Positions 27,787-37,753 of a stretch of 64,000 nucleotides of DNA are shown here, in pieces. The first letter of the stretch is position 1. The number at the start of each line of letters is the position of its first letter. Below the pieces are notes generated by a model. It was not told where the DNA came from. It was given only the letters and a program-made list of their open reading frames with translations, and searched no databases. The DNA comes from Campylobacter estrildidarum (GTDB lineage: Bacteria; Campylobacterota; Campylobacteria; Campylobacterales; Campylobacteraceae): NCBI RefSeq assembly GCF_005406205.1, contig NZ_NXLZ01000006.1:1-64000 (forward strand), in the 5' to 3' direction. A program made the position numbers and the translations under genes.

Positions 27787-29057
27787 AAACGTTTAAAACT
27801 TTCTTTAATAGCTTCTAGAGTAGTATCAACTGTTTTATTATTCATCTTGGAACAAATAAATCCTGTTTCAAACTGCGAAGGCGCAAGATAAATTCCTTTT
27901 TTAAGCATATTTTGATGAAATTTAGAAAAAAGCTTGAGATCTGATTTTAAAGCATCTTGATAATTTTCAACAGGCTTTTCTGTGAAAAAATAACCAAACA
28001 TAGAACCAATATAGCAAGTTTGTAAGGTAATCCCTTTTTCATCGGCTAATTTTTTCATACCCTGTGTTAATTTTTTAGCTAGTTTACCTAATTTTTCATA
28101 AAGATCTTTTTTCTTTCTTGCCTTAGAGAGGCTAGCAATTCCTGCAGCCATGGCTAAAGGATTTCCACTTAAAGTGCCTGCTTGATAAACTCCACCTAAA
28201 GGACTTAAAATATCCATAATCTCACTTCTAGCCGCAAAAGCTGCTGCAGGTAATCCTCCGCCAATAACCTTACCAAAAGTTACAATATCAGCTTTAATAT
28301 GATTAATTCCAAAAGAACCAAGATAAGAAGCTCTATATCCACTCATAACTTCATCAAAAATAAGTAAAGTTTGATTCATCTTGCAAATTTGAGCAAGTTC
28401 TTCTAAAAATTCTTGTTTAGCAGGAACTAAACCCATATTTCCAGCTATAGGCTCAATGATGACGCAAGCAATATCTTTATTTTTTTCAAAAAGATCTTTA
28501 ACACTTTGTATGTCATTGTATTTTGCAACTAAAGTGAATTTGGCTAATTCATTTAATACACCTAAAGAACTAGGAGTATTAAAAGTAGCAGCACCACTTC
28601 CTGCACTTACAAGCAAAGAATCAGAATGTCCATGATAACATCCTTCAAATTTTAATATCTTATCTCTCTTTGTAAATCCACGTGCAAGGCGGATTGCACT
28701 CATAGTTGCTTCGGTTCCACTATTTACAAAACGAATTTTATCTAAATGTGGAAAATCTGACAAAACTAGATTTGCAAGTTCGCTCTCAAGCAAAGTAGGT
28801 GCTCCAAAACTCGATCCTTTTTTAAGAGCATTTTGACAAGCCTTTTGTATATCTTTATCACAATGTCCAAAAAGTAAAGGTCCCCAGCTTTGCACATAAT
28901 CAATATAAGAATTTCCTTCTATATCAACGATGCAAGCTCCTTTTCCATAGGCAATAAATCTAGGATCGCTTTGCACATTAGCAAAAGCACGCACTGGAGA
29001 ATTTACACCACCTGCGATCAATTTACACGCTTGTTCAAAAGCTTTTTTATTTGTCAT
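27783..29057 (-). CDS. hemL: glutamate-1-semialdehyde 2,1-aminomutase
   Basis: A 424-residue PLP enzyme that turns glutamate-1-semialdehyde into 5-aminolevulinate, the committed heme precursor in the C5 pathway. The N-terminal [10 protein letters not shown] motif, [18 protein letters not shown] (about 115-133) and the PLP lysine in [16 protein letters not shown] (near 260) are all present. The length is normal. Its start overlaps the stop of the upstream cytochrome c gene by 4 nt, a sensible pairing of heme synthesis with a heme protein. Confidence 0.96.
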   Translation of the reverse strand: MTNKKAFEQACKLIAGGVNSPVRAFANVQSDPRFIAYGKGACIVDIEGNSYIDYVQSWGPLLFGHCDKDIQKACQNALKKGSSFGAPTLLESELANLVLSDFPHLDKIRFVNSGTEATMSAIRLARGFTKRDKILKFEGCYHGHSDSLLVSAGSGAATFNTPSSLGVLNELAKFTLVAKYNDIQSVKDLFEKNKDIACVIIEPIAGNMGLVPAKQEFLEELAQICKMNQTLLIFDEVMSGYRASYLGSFGINHIKADIVTFGKVIGGGLPAAAFAARSEIMDILSPLGGVYQAGTLSGNPLAMAAGIASLSKARKKKDLYEKLGKLAKKLTQGMKKLADEKGITLQTCYIGSMFGYFFTEKPVENYQDALKSDLKLFSKFHQNMLKKGIYLAPSQFETGFICSKMNNKTVDTTLEAIKESFKRL

Positions 29058-29398
29058 TTTTTCTCCTTTAGCTTGATATAATTATATAAGCTTATTATTT
29101 CTTCATCGGTTAAAGAATAGTTTGGCATAATAGATTTAGAACTTTTAGTTTCAGTAAGAGAATTTTTAAATTCTTTAAAACCTATATTTTGGATACTTGG
29201 AATTTTATAAGCGGTTTTAACTCCCTTATTTATATAATATCCAAGAATTTGTTCACTTCCATCAGAACCATGACATTTTTTACAACTAATTCCTCTAGGA
29301 TTTTCATAAAGCATTTTAGCATATTCTTTAGGTGTAATAAAATCAGAACCAAAAAGACTAAGTGTGAAAAATAAAAACACTAATAAAATGATTTTCAA
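29054..29398 (-). CDS. periplasmic monoheme cytochrome c
   Basis: 114 residues with a signal peptide ([19 protein letters not shown]). One heme c site, CKKCH, is at about 39-43, and a likely distal Met lies in [14 protein letters not shown] near residue 92, followed by the C-terminal helix typical of class I cytochromes c. First gene of a seven-gene operon that runs down to flhX. The electron partner is unknown. Confidence 0.88.
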   Translation of the reverse strand: MKIILLVFLFFTLSLFGSDFITPKEYAKMLYENPRGISCKKCHGSDGSEQILGYYINKGVKTAYKIPSIQNIGFKEFKNSLTETKSSKSIMPNYSLTDEEIISLYNYIKLKEKK

Positions 29399-29478
29399 AA
29401 TTTTTACCTTGTTAATGAAGTTTTAATATGATACAATTTTTACTTTAAAAAAGTAATAAATTTTATAAAAGGAAAATA

Positions 29479-30327
29479 ATGATTTTACTTGATGGTAAAG
29501 CCTTGAGTATAAAAATCAAAGAAGAGCTTAAAGAAAAAAATCAAATTCTAAAAGAAAAAGGTATGCAAACTTGTCTTGCTGTGATCTTAGTTGGCAATAA
29601 TCCCGCAAGCCAAACTTACGTAAATTCTAAAGCTAAAGCTTGTGAAGAATATGGAATCAAATCTTTAGTATATCGTCTTGATGAAAATACAACACAAAAT
29701 GAGCTTTTAGCATTAATTCATACTTTAAATTATGACGATAGTGTTCATGGAATTTTAGTACAACTACCACTACCTATGCATATTAATAAAAATTTAGTAT
29801 TAGAAAGTATTACAAGCAGTAAAGATGTTGATGGTTTCCATCCTATTAATGTAGGATATTTAAATTTAGGCTTAGAGAGTGGATTTTTACCTTGTACTCC
29901 ACTTGGAGTTATGAAACTTTTAAAAGCTTATGAAATCAATTTAGAAGGCTTAGATACCGTTGTAATTGGGGAATCAAATATAGTCGGACGTCCTATGGCT
30001 ACAATGCTTTTAAATGCTGGGGCAAGTGTGAGTATATGTCATATTAAAACGAAAGATTTAAAATTATATACTCAAAAAGCTGACTTGATTATAGTTGCTG
30101 CAGGTTGTGTAAATCTTTTACGTTCTGATATGGTAAAAGAAGGTGTAATCGTCATTGATGTGGGGATCAATCGACTTGAAAATGGTCAAATAGTTGGTGA
30201 TGTTGATTTTGAAAATGTTTCAAAAAAAGCAAGTTTTATTACCCCTGTGCCAGGTGGAGTTGGTCCTATGACTATAGCTATGCTTTTAGAAAATACAATA
30301 AAATCTGCTAAAAACAGATTAAATTAG
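29479..30327 (+). CDS. folD: bifunctional methylenetetrahydrofolate dehydrogenase / cyclohydrolase
   Basis: A 282-residue enzyme of one-carbon metabolism that converts 5,10-methylene-THF to 10-formyl-THF with NADP. Conserved parts: VGNNPASQTYVNSKAKAC (about 35-52, with the Tyr and catalytic Lys), VHGILVQLPLP, VIGESNIVGRPM (nucleotide site) and TPVPGGVGPMTIAMLLENT. The ribosome site is AAAGGAAA before ATG. It precedes lepP by 9 nt, so the two are probably cotranscribed. Confidence 0.96.
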   Translation: MILLDGKALSIKIKEELKEKNQILKEKGMQTCLAVILVGNNPASQTYVNSKAKACEEYGIKSLVYRLDENTTQNELLALIHTLNYDDSVHGILVQLPLPMHINKNLVLESITSSKDVDGFHPINVGYLNLGLESGFLPCTPLGVMKLLKAYEINLEGLDTVVIGESNIVGRPMATMLLNAGASVSICHIKTKDLKLYTQKADLIIVAAGCVNLLRSDMVKEGVIVIDVGINRLENGQIVGDVDFENVSKKASFITPVPGGVGPMTIAMLLENTIKSAKNRLN

Positions 30328-30336
30328 GAAAATTGT

Positions 30337-31188
30337 ATGGAATTTTTGAAAAAACTTTATAGATTTTCCCAGTCTTGGACTGGAACGGTTATTATTGTCC
30401 TTTTAGTAATTTTCTTTTTTATACAGGCTTTTGTAATTCCTTCTGGATCTATGAAAAATACCTTACTTATAGGTGATTTTTTGTTTGTAAAAAAATTCAG
30501 TTATGGAATTCCAACTCCACATATTCCTTGGCTTGAAATTCCTGTTTTGCCAGATTTTAATAAAAATGGTCATTTAATTGCAGCTCAAGGCCCAAAAAGA
30601 GGAGATATAGTGGTTTTTAGAAATCCTAGAAACGAAAAAGAACATTTTGTTAAACGTTGTGTTGGCGTGGGAGGTGATAAAATAGTCTATGCAAACAAAA
30701 CTCTTTATGTAAGAATGCATGAGGGTGATGAATTTATGAAATCGCATTATTCTAAAGATGATTTAGCTGTGCTCGGCGGAGAACTCTATATAAAAGAACC
30801 CTACAAGCAAAAAGGAATTCATTATGATCCAAGAAAGGATATAGAAAGTGATATATTGCGTTATCTTAGTATAGGTGATTTTACTATGTCTCCAACTTAT
30901 TTTAAGGAGCTTGGAGATCAAGTAGGTTTTAGCGGTGGAAATGCTTATATATTTGAAGTTCCTGAAAATGAGTATTTTATGGTAGGAGATAACCGAGATC
31001 ATTCCTATGATAGTCGTTTTTGGGGAAGTGTTCCTTACCGGCTAATAGTAGGAAAACCTTGGTTTGTATATTTTTCTTGGGATCAAAACAAAAGCGTTAG
31101 ATGGGAAAGAATAGGGCGATCTGTCGATACCTTAGAAAATGACGAAGCTTATATTCATAATTATGACGATGGAGATATATTGAGTTAA
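30337..31188 (+). CDS. lepP: signal peptidase I
   Basis: 283 residues, inner membrane. A single membrane segment (about 15-34) is followed at once by the catalytic Ser38 in PSGSMKNTLLIGDF, which also marks box B. The catalytic Lys is in VKRCVGVGGDKI (near 107). The GDNRDHSYDSRFWG box is near 225. An extra segment of some 70 residues lies between boxes D and E, as in other epsilonproteobacterial enzymes. It cleaves Sec signal peptides. Confidence 0.94.
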   Translation: MEFLKKLYRFSQSWTGTVIIVLLVIFFFIQAFVIPSGSMKNTLLIGDFLFVKKFSYGIPTPHIPWLEIPVLPDFNKNGHLIAAQGPKRGDIVVFRNPRNEKEHFVKRCVGVGGDKIVYANKTLYVRMHEGDEFMKSHYSKDDLAVLGGELYIKEPYKQKGIHYDPRKDIESDILRYLSIGDFTMSPTYFKELGDQVGFSGGNAYIFEVPENEYFMVGDNRDHSYDSRFWGSVPYRLIVGKPWFVYFSWDQNKSVRWERIGRSVDTLENDEAYIHNYDDGDILS

Positions 31189-31200
31189 ATTTGTTTTCTT

Positions 31201-31228
31201 TTATTAAAAAATAATTGTTTTTTAATAA
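31201..31228 (+). terminator. AT-only hairpin after lepP
   Basis: Arms TTATTAAAAAA and TTTTTTAATAA pair perfectly over 11 bp around a 6-nt loop, 12 nt past the lepP stop. It has no G-C pairs, so it would be a weak intrinsic terminator and could simply reflect AT richness. Confidence 0.3.
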
Positions 31229-31777
31229 AAATAGTTATTTTTACTTAAAAATTTTTTATATTTTTAGTTATGTAACCATTCTTATAAAACACTATATAAT
31301 CATATTTTAAGTAAAATATTATGTGACTAATTATAGCTTAAGATTTAGAGGATAATTACATATAAAATTTAATTTTATGGAAAATAATTAAATTAAAAAA
31401 GAAAAGTTGGAAGTAGATGAGTCTATTTAGAAAAAAGACAAACCGCAACTTTATTATGCGATGAACATATATAGAGCAAAATAGAATATGGATGAATCGT
31501 GAAGTTTTGTCAAGCATTAGAAAAAAATGGTATTTTATGACTACAAATCTTTTTCATTGAAAAGAAAGCTTGAGGATGTGATTAGATCTTTTAGAAAGAA
31601 ACAAAAGATTGCAAGAAGGAAAACACATATTTAAAAGAAAAAACCGAATTTTATAATTTACCCTTCCCCTCTTTTTTGTATTGTTTTTAGTGAAATTATT
31701 CTTAATATTTAAATCTCATCAATATACTTCTCCAAAATTTTGTCTTTATATGTTTTTTATATTTTGTGCTTTTGTTT
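31229..31777. other. gene-poor stretch without intact coding sequence
   Basis: About 550 bp of AT-rich DNA after lepP. Short open stretches on the plus strand (for example around 31560-31640, reading KRKLEDVIRSFRKKQKIARRK) look like decayed coding sequence, but each is interrupted and none has a start with a ribosome site. I could not identify the source gene. Confidence 0.4.
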
Positions 31778-31949
31778 TCATTTTAAAGCATTTAATACTA
31801 ATTCTCTAAGTTTAGCTAGAGAGCAGAGAATGATCTCCATATAAGTATTATTTGCTTGTCTTATTTTAAAAATTTTCTTACCACTTGGATAAAAAATATA
31901 TAAACTTTTAATGCTTAGATCCGCAAATTTTATAAATTTTTTCCATCTT
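31778..31949 (-). pseudogene. short remnant of a decayed gene
   Basis: Minus-strand frame open for about 57 codons, ending at TGA 31780-31778, and reading FADLSIKSLYIFYPSGKKI and later MEIILCSLAKLRELVL. Its amino-acid composition looks coding, but there is no start codon with a ribosome site and the frame is broken upstream at about 31950. Probably the C-terminal end of a lost gene. Family not recognised. Confidence 0.3.
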
Positions 31950-32177
31950 CACATTTAATATTTTTTTTAAAAACTATCAGTTAGTTTAGTAATTTTTGTC
32001 ATTTACTTCTTTATCTTTTAATGTCTTTTTTATAGAAAAGTAACCCACTTTTTATATCACATTTTAGCACAAATTGCCACATAAAGTAACAATATAACAC
32101 AATTAACTAAAACCTTTTATTTTCGATATCTGATTATGATTTGAAGTATTTTAGAGAATTTACATATAGAAGTATAA

Positions 32178-32264
32178 TGGTGCCCGAGGTCGGACTCGAA
32201 CCGACACAAGGTTACCCTTACCAGATTTTGAGTCTGGCGCGTCTACCAGTTTCACCACTCGGGC
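32178..32264 (-). tRNA. tRNA-Leu (anticodon CAA)
   Basis: On the minus strand the sequence starts GCCCGAGTGG and ends CCTCGGGCACCA, so the acceptor stem pairs 7 bp and CCA is encoded. The anticodon arm is CCAGA-CTCAAAA-TCTGG, giving anticodon CAA for codon UUG. A long variable arm and GGTTCGAGTCC T-loop are present. 87 nt. Confidence 0.95.
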
Positions 32265-32340
32265 TTTATCAAGGAGACAATTATATCTTAATTAGACTAA
32301 AAAACAATTTAAAACTTTTATTTTCTAAAGTTTAACAAAA

Positions 32341-32358
32341 TTGGAACACTTATTGCTT
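32341..32358 (+). promoter_or_regulatory. sigma-54 promoter of flgL
   Basis: TTGGAACACTTATTGCTT matches the sigma-54 consensus (TTGGAAC-N5-TTGCTT) with GG and GC exactly 10 nt apart. It lies 56 nt upstream of flgL, which fits the known RpoN/FlgR control of middle flagellar genes in Campylobacter. Confidence 0.9.
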
Positions 32359-32413
32359 GATATTTTTTAGCAATATTTAATAAAGATTTTAATTTTAATG
32401 TTTAAGGATACAA

Positions 32414-34657
32414 ATGAGGGTTACAAATAAGCTCAATTTTACAAATTCTATTAATACTTCAATGGGTGGGCAAAGTGCTCTGTATCAGATTTCTAATCAA
32501 CTTTCCTCTGGTTTAAAAATACAAAATTCTTACGAAGATGCAAGTATTTATATAGACAATACACGCTTAGAATATGAAATGAAGGCATTGGAACAGGTCA
32601 AAGATGCAACCAGTTCAGCTAAAGAATTAACCGAAAATAGTATGAACGCCTTGAAAGATATGGTTAAACTTTTAGAAGATTTTAAAGTTAAAGTCACTCA
32701 AGCAGCAAATGATGGTAATTCTAAAACATCAAGAGAGGCGATAGCAAAAGAATTGCAGCGTATTAAAGAAAGTATAGTTCAGCTTGCAAATACTAGCGTT
32801 AATGGTAAGTATCTTTTTGCGGGTTCTCAAGTAGCTAATAAACCTTTTGATTCTAATGGCAATTATTATGGAGACAAAAATAATATCAATGTTGTAACAG
32901 GATCTGGTACTGAAAGTCCTTATAATATCCCAGGTTGGGATCTGTTTTTTAAAGCTGATGGGGATTATAAAAAACAAATTACAACCAATGTTAGCTTTAC
33001 AGATAATCGTTATACGGATAAAACAGAGTACTTAAATGGAGACTCTGCTTGGAAACAACTTATCGGTCAAAATTACGTTCAAGATAGAGAATTAGATCCC
33101 TACGATGATTTTGAAGATAAGGATAAAAAACTTAATTTTCCATCTTCAACGCTTTATGTTCAAGGAACAAGACCAGATGGTACTAGCTTTAAAAGTGCTG
33201 TTTTGGTAAAACCTGATGATAAAATAGAAGATGTGCTAGAACAAATTGGGGCACTTTATGGCAATACTGCCACTAATAAAGTTGTAGAAGTAAGTATTAA
33301 CAATAGTGGCCAAATTCAAATCACGGATTTAAAACAAGGTAACAACAAATTAGACTTTCATGCAGTAGCATATACTCCTCAAATGGAAAAAACAGAAGAT
33401 TTTAAATCAATGGAAAAATTTGTTAAAGAGAATGGCCTTAATATGGATGATGTTACAAATAAGGTTATGGAAGAAGCTACTAAAAATGGAGATATTACAA
33501 ACCTTACTTCTCCAGTTACAATCAAATTAACTGGAAAAGATGGAGTTGAAAAAGAATTCACGTTCAGTTTGGCTCAAACTGATTTTATTAAAAGCAATAT
33601 GACTGATTCAGATGGCAATAAAGCTAATGGCGCAGATTATGATAATGTTTATTTTGAAAAAAATGGAAATACGGTTTATGGTAATGTTTCTCAAGTCATT
33701 AAAGGAAGTAATGCTTATGCAACAGATTCTACTAAACTTAGCGAAGTGATGGCAGGAGATAGCCTTGATAATTCGGTTCTAAATTTAAAAGTAATTTCCA
33801 AAGGCGGAAAAACCTATGATGTAACTATAGATTTGGGAAAATCTACCGTAAGTTATCCTGATCCTGCTAATCCTGGTCAGACAATTAGTTTTCCTATTAT
33901 GCATACAGATCCAACAACAGGAAATAGCGGGGTAGTAACCGCTCCCAAGGAAATAACTTATGGACAAATCAATGATATTATTGGGATGTTTGCTTCTGAT
34001 AAGATTCCTACTCAAAGCATTACAGCTAATAATAATAAAGTCGATGCTGCAGGTTATGATAATATACAACAACTTATGAAAGATTCACATTCTACTGTCG
34101 ATGTAACTATGGATTATAAAGGACGTATTAGTGTTACAGATAAGCTTTCTTCTGGAACTAATATAGAAATTTCTTTAAGTGATTCTCAAAGTGGTCAATT
34201 TCCTAAACCACCATTAAGCACAACTGCACAAGTTACAGAAGGACCAAATTTTAGTTTTAGTGCTAATAATGCTTTAACTATAGATGAGCCAAATGTAGAT
34301 ATTATAAAAGATCTTGACAGTATGATTGATGCGGTTTTAAATGGAAATATGAGAGCAGATGCGGATTCAAGCGATCCAAGAAATACAGGAATGCAAGGTG
34401 CTTTAGAAAGACTTGATCATTTAGCTGATCATGTAAGCAAACTTAACACGACTTTAGGTGCTTATCATAATATTATAGACGGAGTTAATACTCGAGTAAG
34501 TTTTTTAAGCGTTAATGTTGAAAGCATTAAATCAAATGTTATTGATGCTGATTATGGAGAGGTTATGATTAATTTAATGCAAACTCAACTTGCATACCAA
34601 GCTTCACTTAAAGCAAGTACAACTATATCTCAACTTAGTTTATTAAATTATATGTAA
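32414..34657 (+). CDS. flgL: flagellar hook-filament junction protein FlgL (FlaD)
   Basis: A 747-residue extracellular flagellar protein that joins hook to filament and is exported by the flagellar apparatus. The flagellin-like N-terminal helix (MRVTNKLNFTNSINTSMG, then SNQLSSGLKIQNSYEDAS) and C-terminal helix (VESIKSNVIDADYGEVMINL, LAYQASLKASTTISQLSLL) are intact. The middle, about residues 130-640, is a large surface domain that makes it far longer than the E. coli protein (317). It has its own sigma-54 promoter and stands just upstream of ftsK. Confidence 0.95.
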   Translation: MRVTNKLNFTNSINTSMGGQSALYQISNQLSSGLKIQNSYEDASIYIDNTRLEYEMKALEQVKDATSSAKELTENSMNALKDMVKLLEDFKVKVTQAANDGNSKTSREAIAKELQRIKESIVQLANTSVNGKYLFAGSQVANKPFDSNGNYYGDKNNINVVTGSGTESPYNIPGWDLFFKADGDYKKQITTNVSFTDNRYTDKTEYLNGDSAWKQLIGQNYVQDRELDPYDDFEDKDKKLNFPSSTLYVQGTRPDGTSFKSAVLVKPDDKIEDVLEQIGALYGNTATNKVVEVSINNSGQIQITDLKQGNNKLDFHAVAYTPQMEKTEDFKSMEKFVKENGLNMDDVTNKVMEEATKNGDITNLTSPVTIKLTGKDGVEKEFTFSLAQTDFIKSNMTDSDGNKANGADYDNVYFEKNGNTVYGNVSQVIKGSNAYATDSTKLSEVMAGDSLDNSVLNLKVISKGGKTYDVTIDLGKSTVSYPDPANPGQTISFPIMHTDPTTGNSGVVTAPKEITYGQINDIIGMFASDKIPTQSITANNNKVDAAGYDNIQQLMKDSHSTVDVTMDYKGRISVTDKLSSGTNIEISLSDSQSGQFPKPPLSTTAQVTEGPNFSFSANNALTIDEPNVDIIKDLDSMIDAVLNGNMRADADSSDPRNTGMQGALERLDHLADHVSKLNTTLGAYHNIIDGVNTRVSFLSVNVESIKSNVIDADYGEVMINLMQTQLAYQASLKASTTISQLSLLNYM

Positions 34658-34704
34658 AATTATGTTATAATGGCTTCTTTGAAAATATTTTTTAAGGAAA
34701 AAAC

Positions 34705-37700
34705 ATTAAAAAAGAAGTCATTTTTACTATTTCTACTTTTAGTATTTTTTATTTATGTCTTTGTATGCTAACTCCTAGTATGGGAAGTTGGGTTTATAAA
34801 ATAAATTTATTTTTATTCGGAGAATTTGGATATTATTATCCTTTTTTCTTGTTTATTTTAAATTATTTTTACTATAAAAGAAATTATAAAATAGAAAATT
34901 TTTCACGCCAAGAACTTTTTGGTATAAGTTTTGCTTTTTTTTCAATACTACTGCTTTTTTCCGTTCTTTATAGAGGTTATGGTTATATTTTAGAATTTGT
35001 TTATATCATTTTTTCTACTCTTTTTGGACATATGGGAAGTGGTATTTTTGCACTTTTGCTTTTTATTTTTTCTTTGATTTTACTGTTTCCAAAATTCGCC
35101 AAAGAACTTTTTAAAATCGAATTAAATTTTGATTTTATGTTGAAAATTGAAAATTTATTTAAATCACTTTTAATGAGAGTTTTTGGAGGAGATAATGATA
35201 AAGACGATATAGAAAAGTCTGAACCAAAGGCTCCTATTTTAGAAATAAAACAAAAAGAATTAAAAAAACAAAATCAACCTGTTTTAACTCAAACAGAAGA
35301 GCTTATAAAATCAAGTAATATTAATGCCAGTGAAAATTCTATTGTAACCGCTAAAGAAAATTTTGAAAAATTAAAAAATCAAATTCTAGATGAAAAGGTA
35401 GAAGTTGATAAAGAAAGTTTAAAAGAATCAAAAAGCTTTCTTTATGAAAATTCACCACAGGTAAAAAATTTCGTTGAAAAAGCAAGTAGATCAAGTATCA
35501 GTCTTGATGAAGAATTTAATTTTATTTTAAAAGAAGAGGTCGATATGATTCCAGAACGTTTTTTAAAACCTAAAAAACTTGAAGAAATTAAACAAATAGA
35601 TACAATAAATAAAAATTTAGATGAACCAAGTTATAAAAGAAAAAATATTGAAATTTCTATTCCTAATAAAGAATCGAAGCCGAAAATTTTTAGCAAAGAA
35701 TTAGAATTAAGAGAAGATTTAATACAAAAAGCAAAATTAGAACAAGAATATAAAGCTTATCAGAATGAAATCTTGGAAAATAAGGTTAAAAAAGAAATAA
35801 AAGAACTAGAAAAAAATGACGAAGAAGAACTAAATTTAAACAATATAATCCAAGGAAATAAATATAATTTTGAACAAAATAAAGACGAAAACCAAAGAGA
35901 AAAATCTTTTGAGCTTGATGTAAAAAAAGAAAGCTTAAATGAGCGAAATGTAATAAATGATGCTGAAGTTGAAGTTTTAGATTTTAACGAAGATGAATTT
36001 GAACCTAAAAAAGTGGAACTTATGAATGAAAATACAGATGATTTTATGCCTATAGTTGAAGAATTAAATCATCCTTATATAGAACCAATTCCTATAATAA
36101 AACTTGATGATAATGAAAATATAAAAAATGAAACCAATGAAGTAAATTTACAGCAATTTGATGAAGCTAAAGAAGATAAAAATATCGAAGAGAATAAATT
36201 TTTAGAAGATGATCAAGATATTATTGAACAAAAGGCGGTTTTAGCTAAAGAAATTGAGCTTAACAAAGCTCTTTTACAAGAAATTGAACAAGGAGAGCTT
36301 GAAGAACCAAAAGATTTTAAACTACCTTCACTCGAATTTTTAAGCAATCCTAGTCACCATAAGCAGGATATTAATGAAGGTGAAATTGATAAAAAAATTT
36401 ATAATTTACTTGAAAAATTGCGTCGTTTTAAAATAGGTGGTGATGTTACGAGAACTTATGTTGGACCTGTAGTTACTACTTTTGAATTTCGCCCAAGTGC
36501 TGATGTGAAAGTAAGTAGAATTTTAAATTTACAAGATGATTTAACTATGGCTTTAATGGCAAAATCTATACGTATTCAAGCTCCAATTCCTGGAAAAGAT
36601 GTAGTAGGAATTGAAGTTCCAAATGAAGAAATACAAACGATTTATTTGCGTGAAATTTTAGAAAGTGAAGTATTTAAAAACTCTAAAAGTCCTTTAACTA
36701 TAGCTTTAGGAAAAGATATTGTAGGTAATGCTTTTGTAACCGATCTTAAAAAACTACCACATTTACTGATAGCCGGAACAACTGGAAGTGGAAAAAGTGT
36801 AGGGATTAATTCTATGCTACTAAGTCTTTTATATCGAAATTCTCCAAAAACTTTGCGTTTGATGATGATAGACCCAAAAATGCTTGAATTTAGTATTTAT
36901 AATGACATTCCACATCTTTTAACCCCTGTTATTACAGATCCTAAAAAAGCCGTTAGTGCTCTTTCTAATATGGTTGCAGAAATGGAAAGACGTTATAGAC
37001 TGATGGCAGATGCAAAGACTAAAAATATAGAAAACTACAATGAAAAAATGCAAGAAATAGGGAGTGAGGAATTACCTTTTATTGTTGTTATTATCGATGA
37101 ATTGGCTGATTTGATGATGACTGCGGGTAAAGATGTAGAATTTTACATAGGACGCCTTGCGCAAATGGCAAGAGCAAGTGGAATTCATCTAATTGTTGCT
37201 ACTCAGCGTCCCTCTGTAGATGTGGTAACAGGACTTATAAAAGCAAATTTACCGAGTAGAATTTCTTATAAAGTAGGGCAAAAAATAGATTCTAAGGTGA
37301 TTTTAGATGCTATGGGAGCTGAAAGCTTACTTGGAAGAGGAGATTGTTTGTTTACTCCTCCTGGAACAAGTTCTATTGTGAGATTACACGCTCCGTATGC
37401 GAGTGAATTTGAAATAGAAAAAATTGTAGATTTTTTAAAAGATCAACAAAGTGTGGAATATGATGAAAGCTTTCTAAAAGATCAGCAAAGTACAGGAATT
37501 GCCAGTGAAACAAATATAAATAATAATGAATACGATGAACTTTACGAAGATGCAAAACATATAGTTTTAACAGATAGAAAAACAAGTATTTCATACTTAC
37601 AAAGAAGATTAAACATAGGCTATAATCGTGCTGCAAATATCATAGATCAATTAACAGAAAGCGGAATTCTTGGAGAACCAAATGCTAAAGGACAAAGAGA

Positions 37701-37710
37701 GATTTTATAA
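34705..37710 (+). CDS. ftsK: DNA translocase FtsK
   Basis: A septal DNA pump that sorts chromosomes at the terminus and activates Xer recombination. The N-terminal membrane part has about four segments. A long charged linker follows (about 160-540), then the motor with Walker A GTTGSGKSVGIN, Walker B IVVIIDELADLMMT, and the C-terminal winged-helix gamma domain that reads polar DNA motifs. The first ATG (34765) would cut into the first membrane helix. I place the start at ATT 34705, giving IKKEVIFTISTFSIFYLCLC before that ATG, because AAGGAA lies 5 nt upstream and the Lys-Lys-Glu start is typical. The non-standard start is inference. The length would be 1001 residues. Confidence 0.9.
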   Translation: MKKEVIFTISTFSIFYLCLCMLTPSMGSWVYKINLFLFGEFGYYYPFFLFILNYFYYKRNYKIENFSRQELFGISFAFFSILLLFSVLYRGYGYILEFVYIIFSTLFGHMGSGIFALLLFIFSLILLFPKFAKELFKIELNFDFMLKIENLFKSLLMRVFGGDNDKDDIEKSEPKAPILEIKQKELKKQNQPVLTQTEELIKSSNINASENSIVTAKENFEKLKNQILDEKVEVDKESLKESKSFLYENSPQVKNFVEKASRSSISLDEEFNFILKEEVDMIPERFLKPKKLEEIKQIDTINKNLDEPSYKRKNIEISIPNKESKPKIFSKELELREDLIQKAKLEQEYKAYQNEILENKVKKEIKELEKNDEEELNLNNIIQGNKYNFEQNKDENQREKSFELDVKKESLNERNVINDAEVEVLDFNEDEFEPKKVELMNENTDDFMPIVEELNHPYIEPIPIIKLDDNENIKNETNEVNLQQFDEAKEDKNIEENKFLEDDQDIIEQKAVLAKEIELNKALLQEIEQGELEEPKDFKLPSLEFLSNPSHHKQDINEGEIDKKIYNLLEKLRRFKIGGDVTRTYVGPVVTTFEFRPSADVKVSRILNLQDDLTMALMAKSIRIQAPIPGKDVVGIEVPNEEIQTIYLREILESEVFKNSKSPLTIALGKDIVGNAFVTDLKKLPHLLIAGTTGSGKSVGINSMLLSLLYRNSPKTLRLMMIDPKMLEFSIYNDIPHLLTPVITDPKKAVSALSNMVAEMERRYRLMADAKTKNIENYNEKMQEIGSEELPFIVVIIDELADLMMTAGKDVEFYIGRLAQMARASGIHLIVATQRPSVDVVTGLIKANLPSRISYKVGQKIDSKVILDAMGAESLLGRGDCLFTPPGTSSIVRLHAPYASEFEIEKIVDFLKDQQSVEYDESFLKDQQSTGIASETNINNNEYDELYEDAKHIVLTDRKTSISYLQRRLNIGYNRAANIIDQLTESGILGEPNAKGQREIL

Positions 37711-37730
37711 AATTATTTACGATATTTCAT

Positions 37731-37753
37731 AAAAAGCCTTTTTCGGGCTTTTT
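37731..37753. terminator. bidirectional terminator between ftsK and rpsO
   Basis: AAAAAGCC pairs with GGCTTTTT across a 7-nt loop. The A-run and T-run on either side let it work on both strands, between the converging ftsK and rpsO genes. Confidence 0.85.

Noticed and set aside
32141-32335. A 64-residue plus-strand frame reading VPEVGLEPTQGYPYQILSLA
   Set aside because: It is the antisense of tRNA-Leu; this VGLEPT-type peptide is a well-known false protein call produced by tRNA genes.
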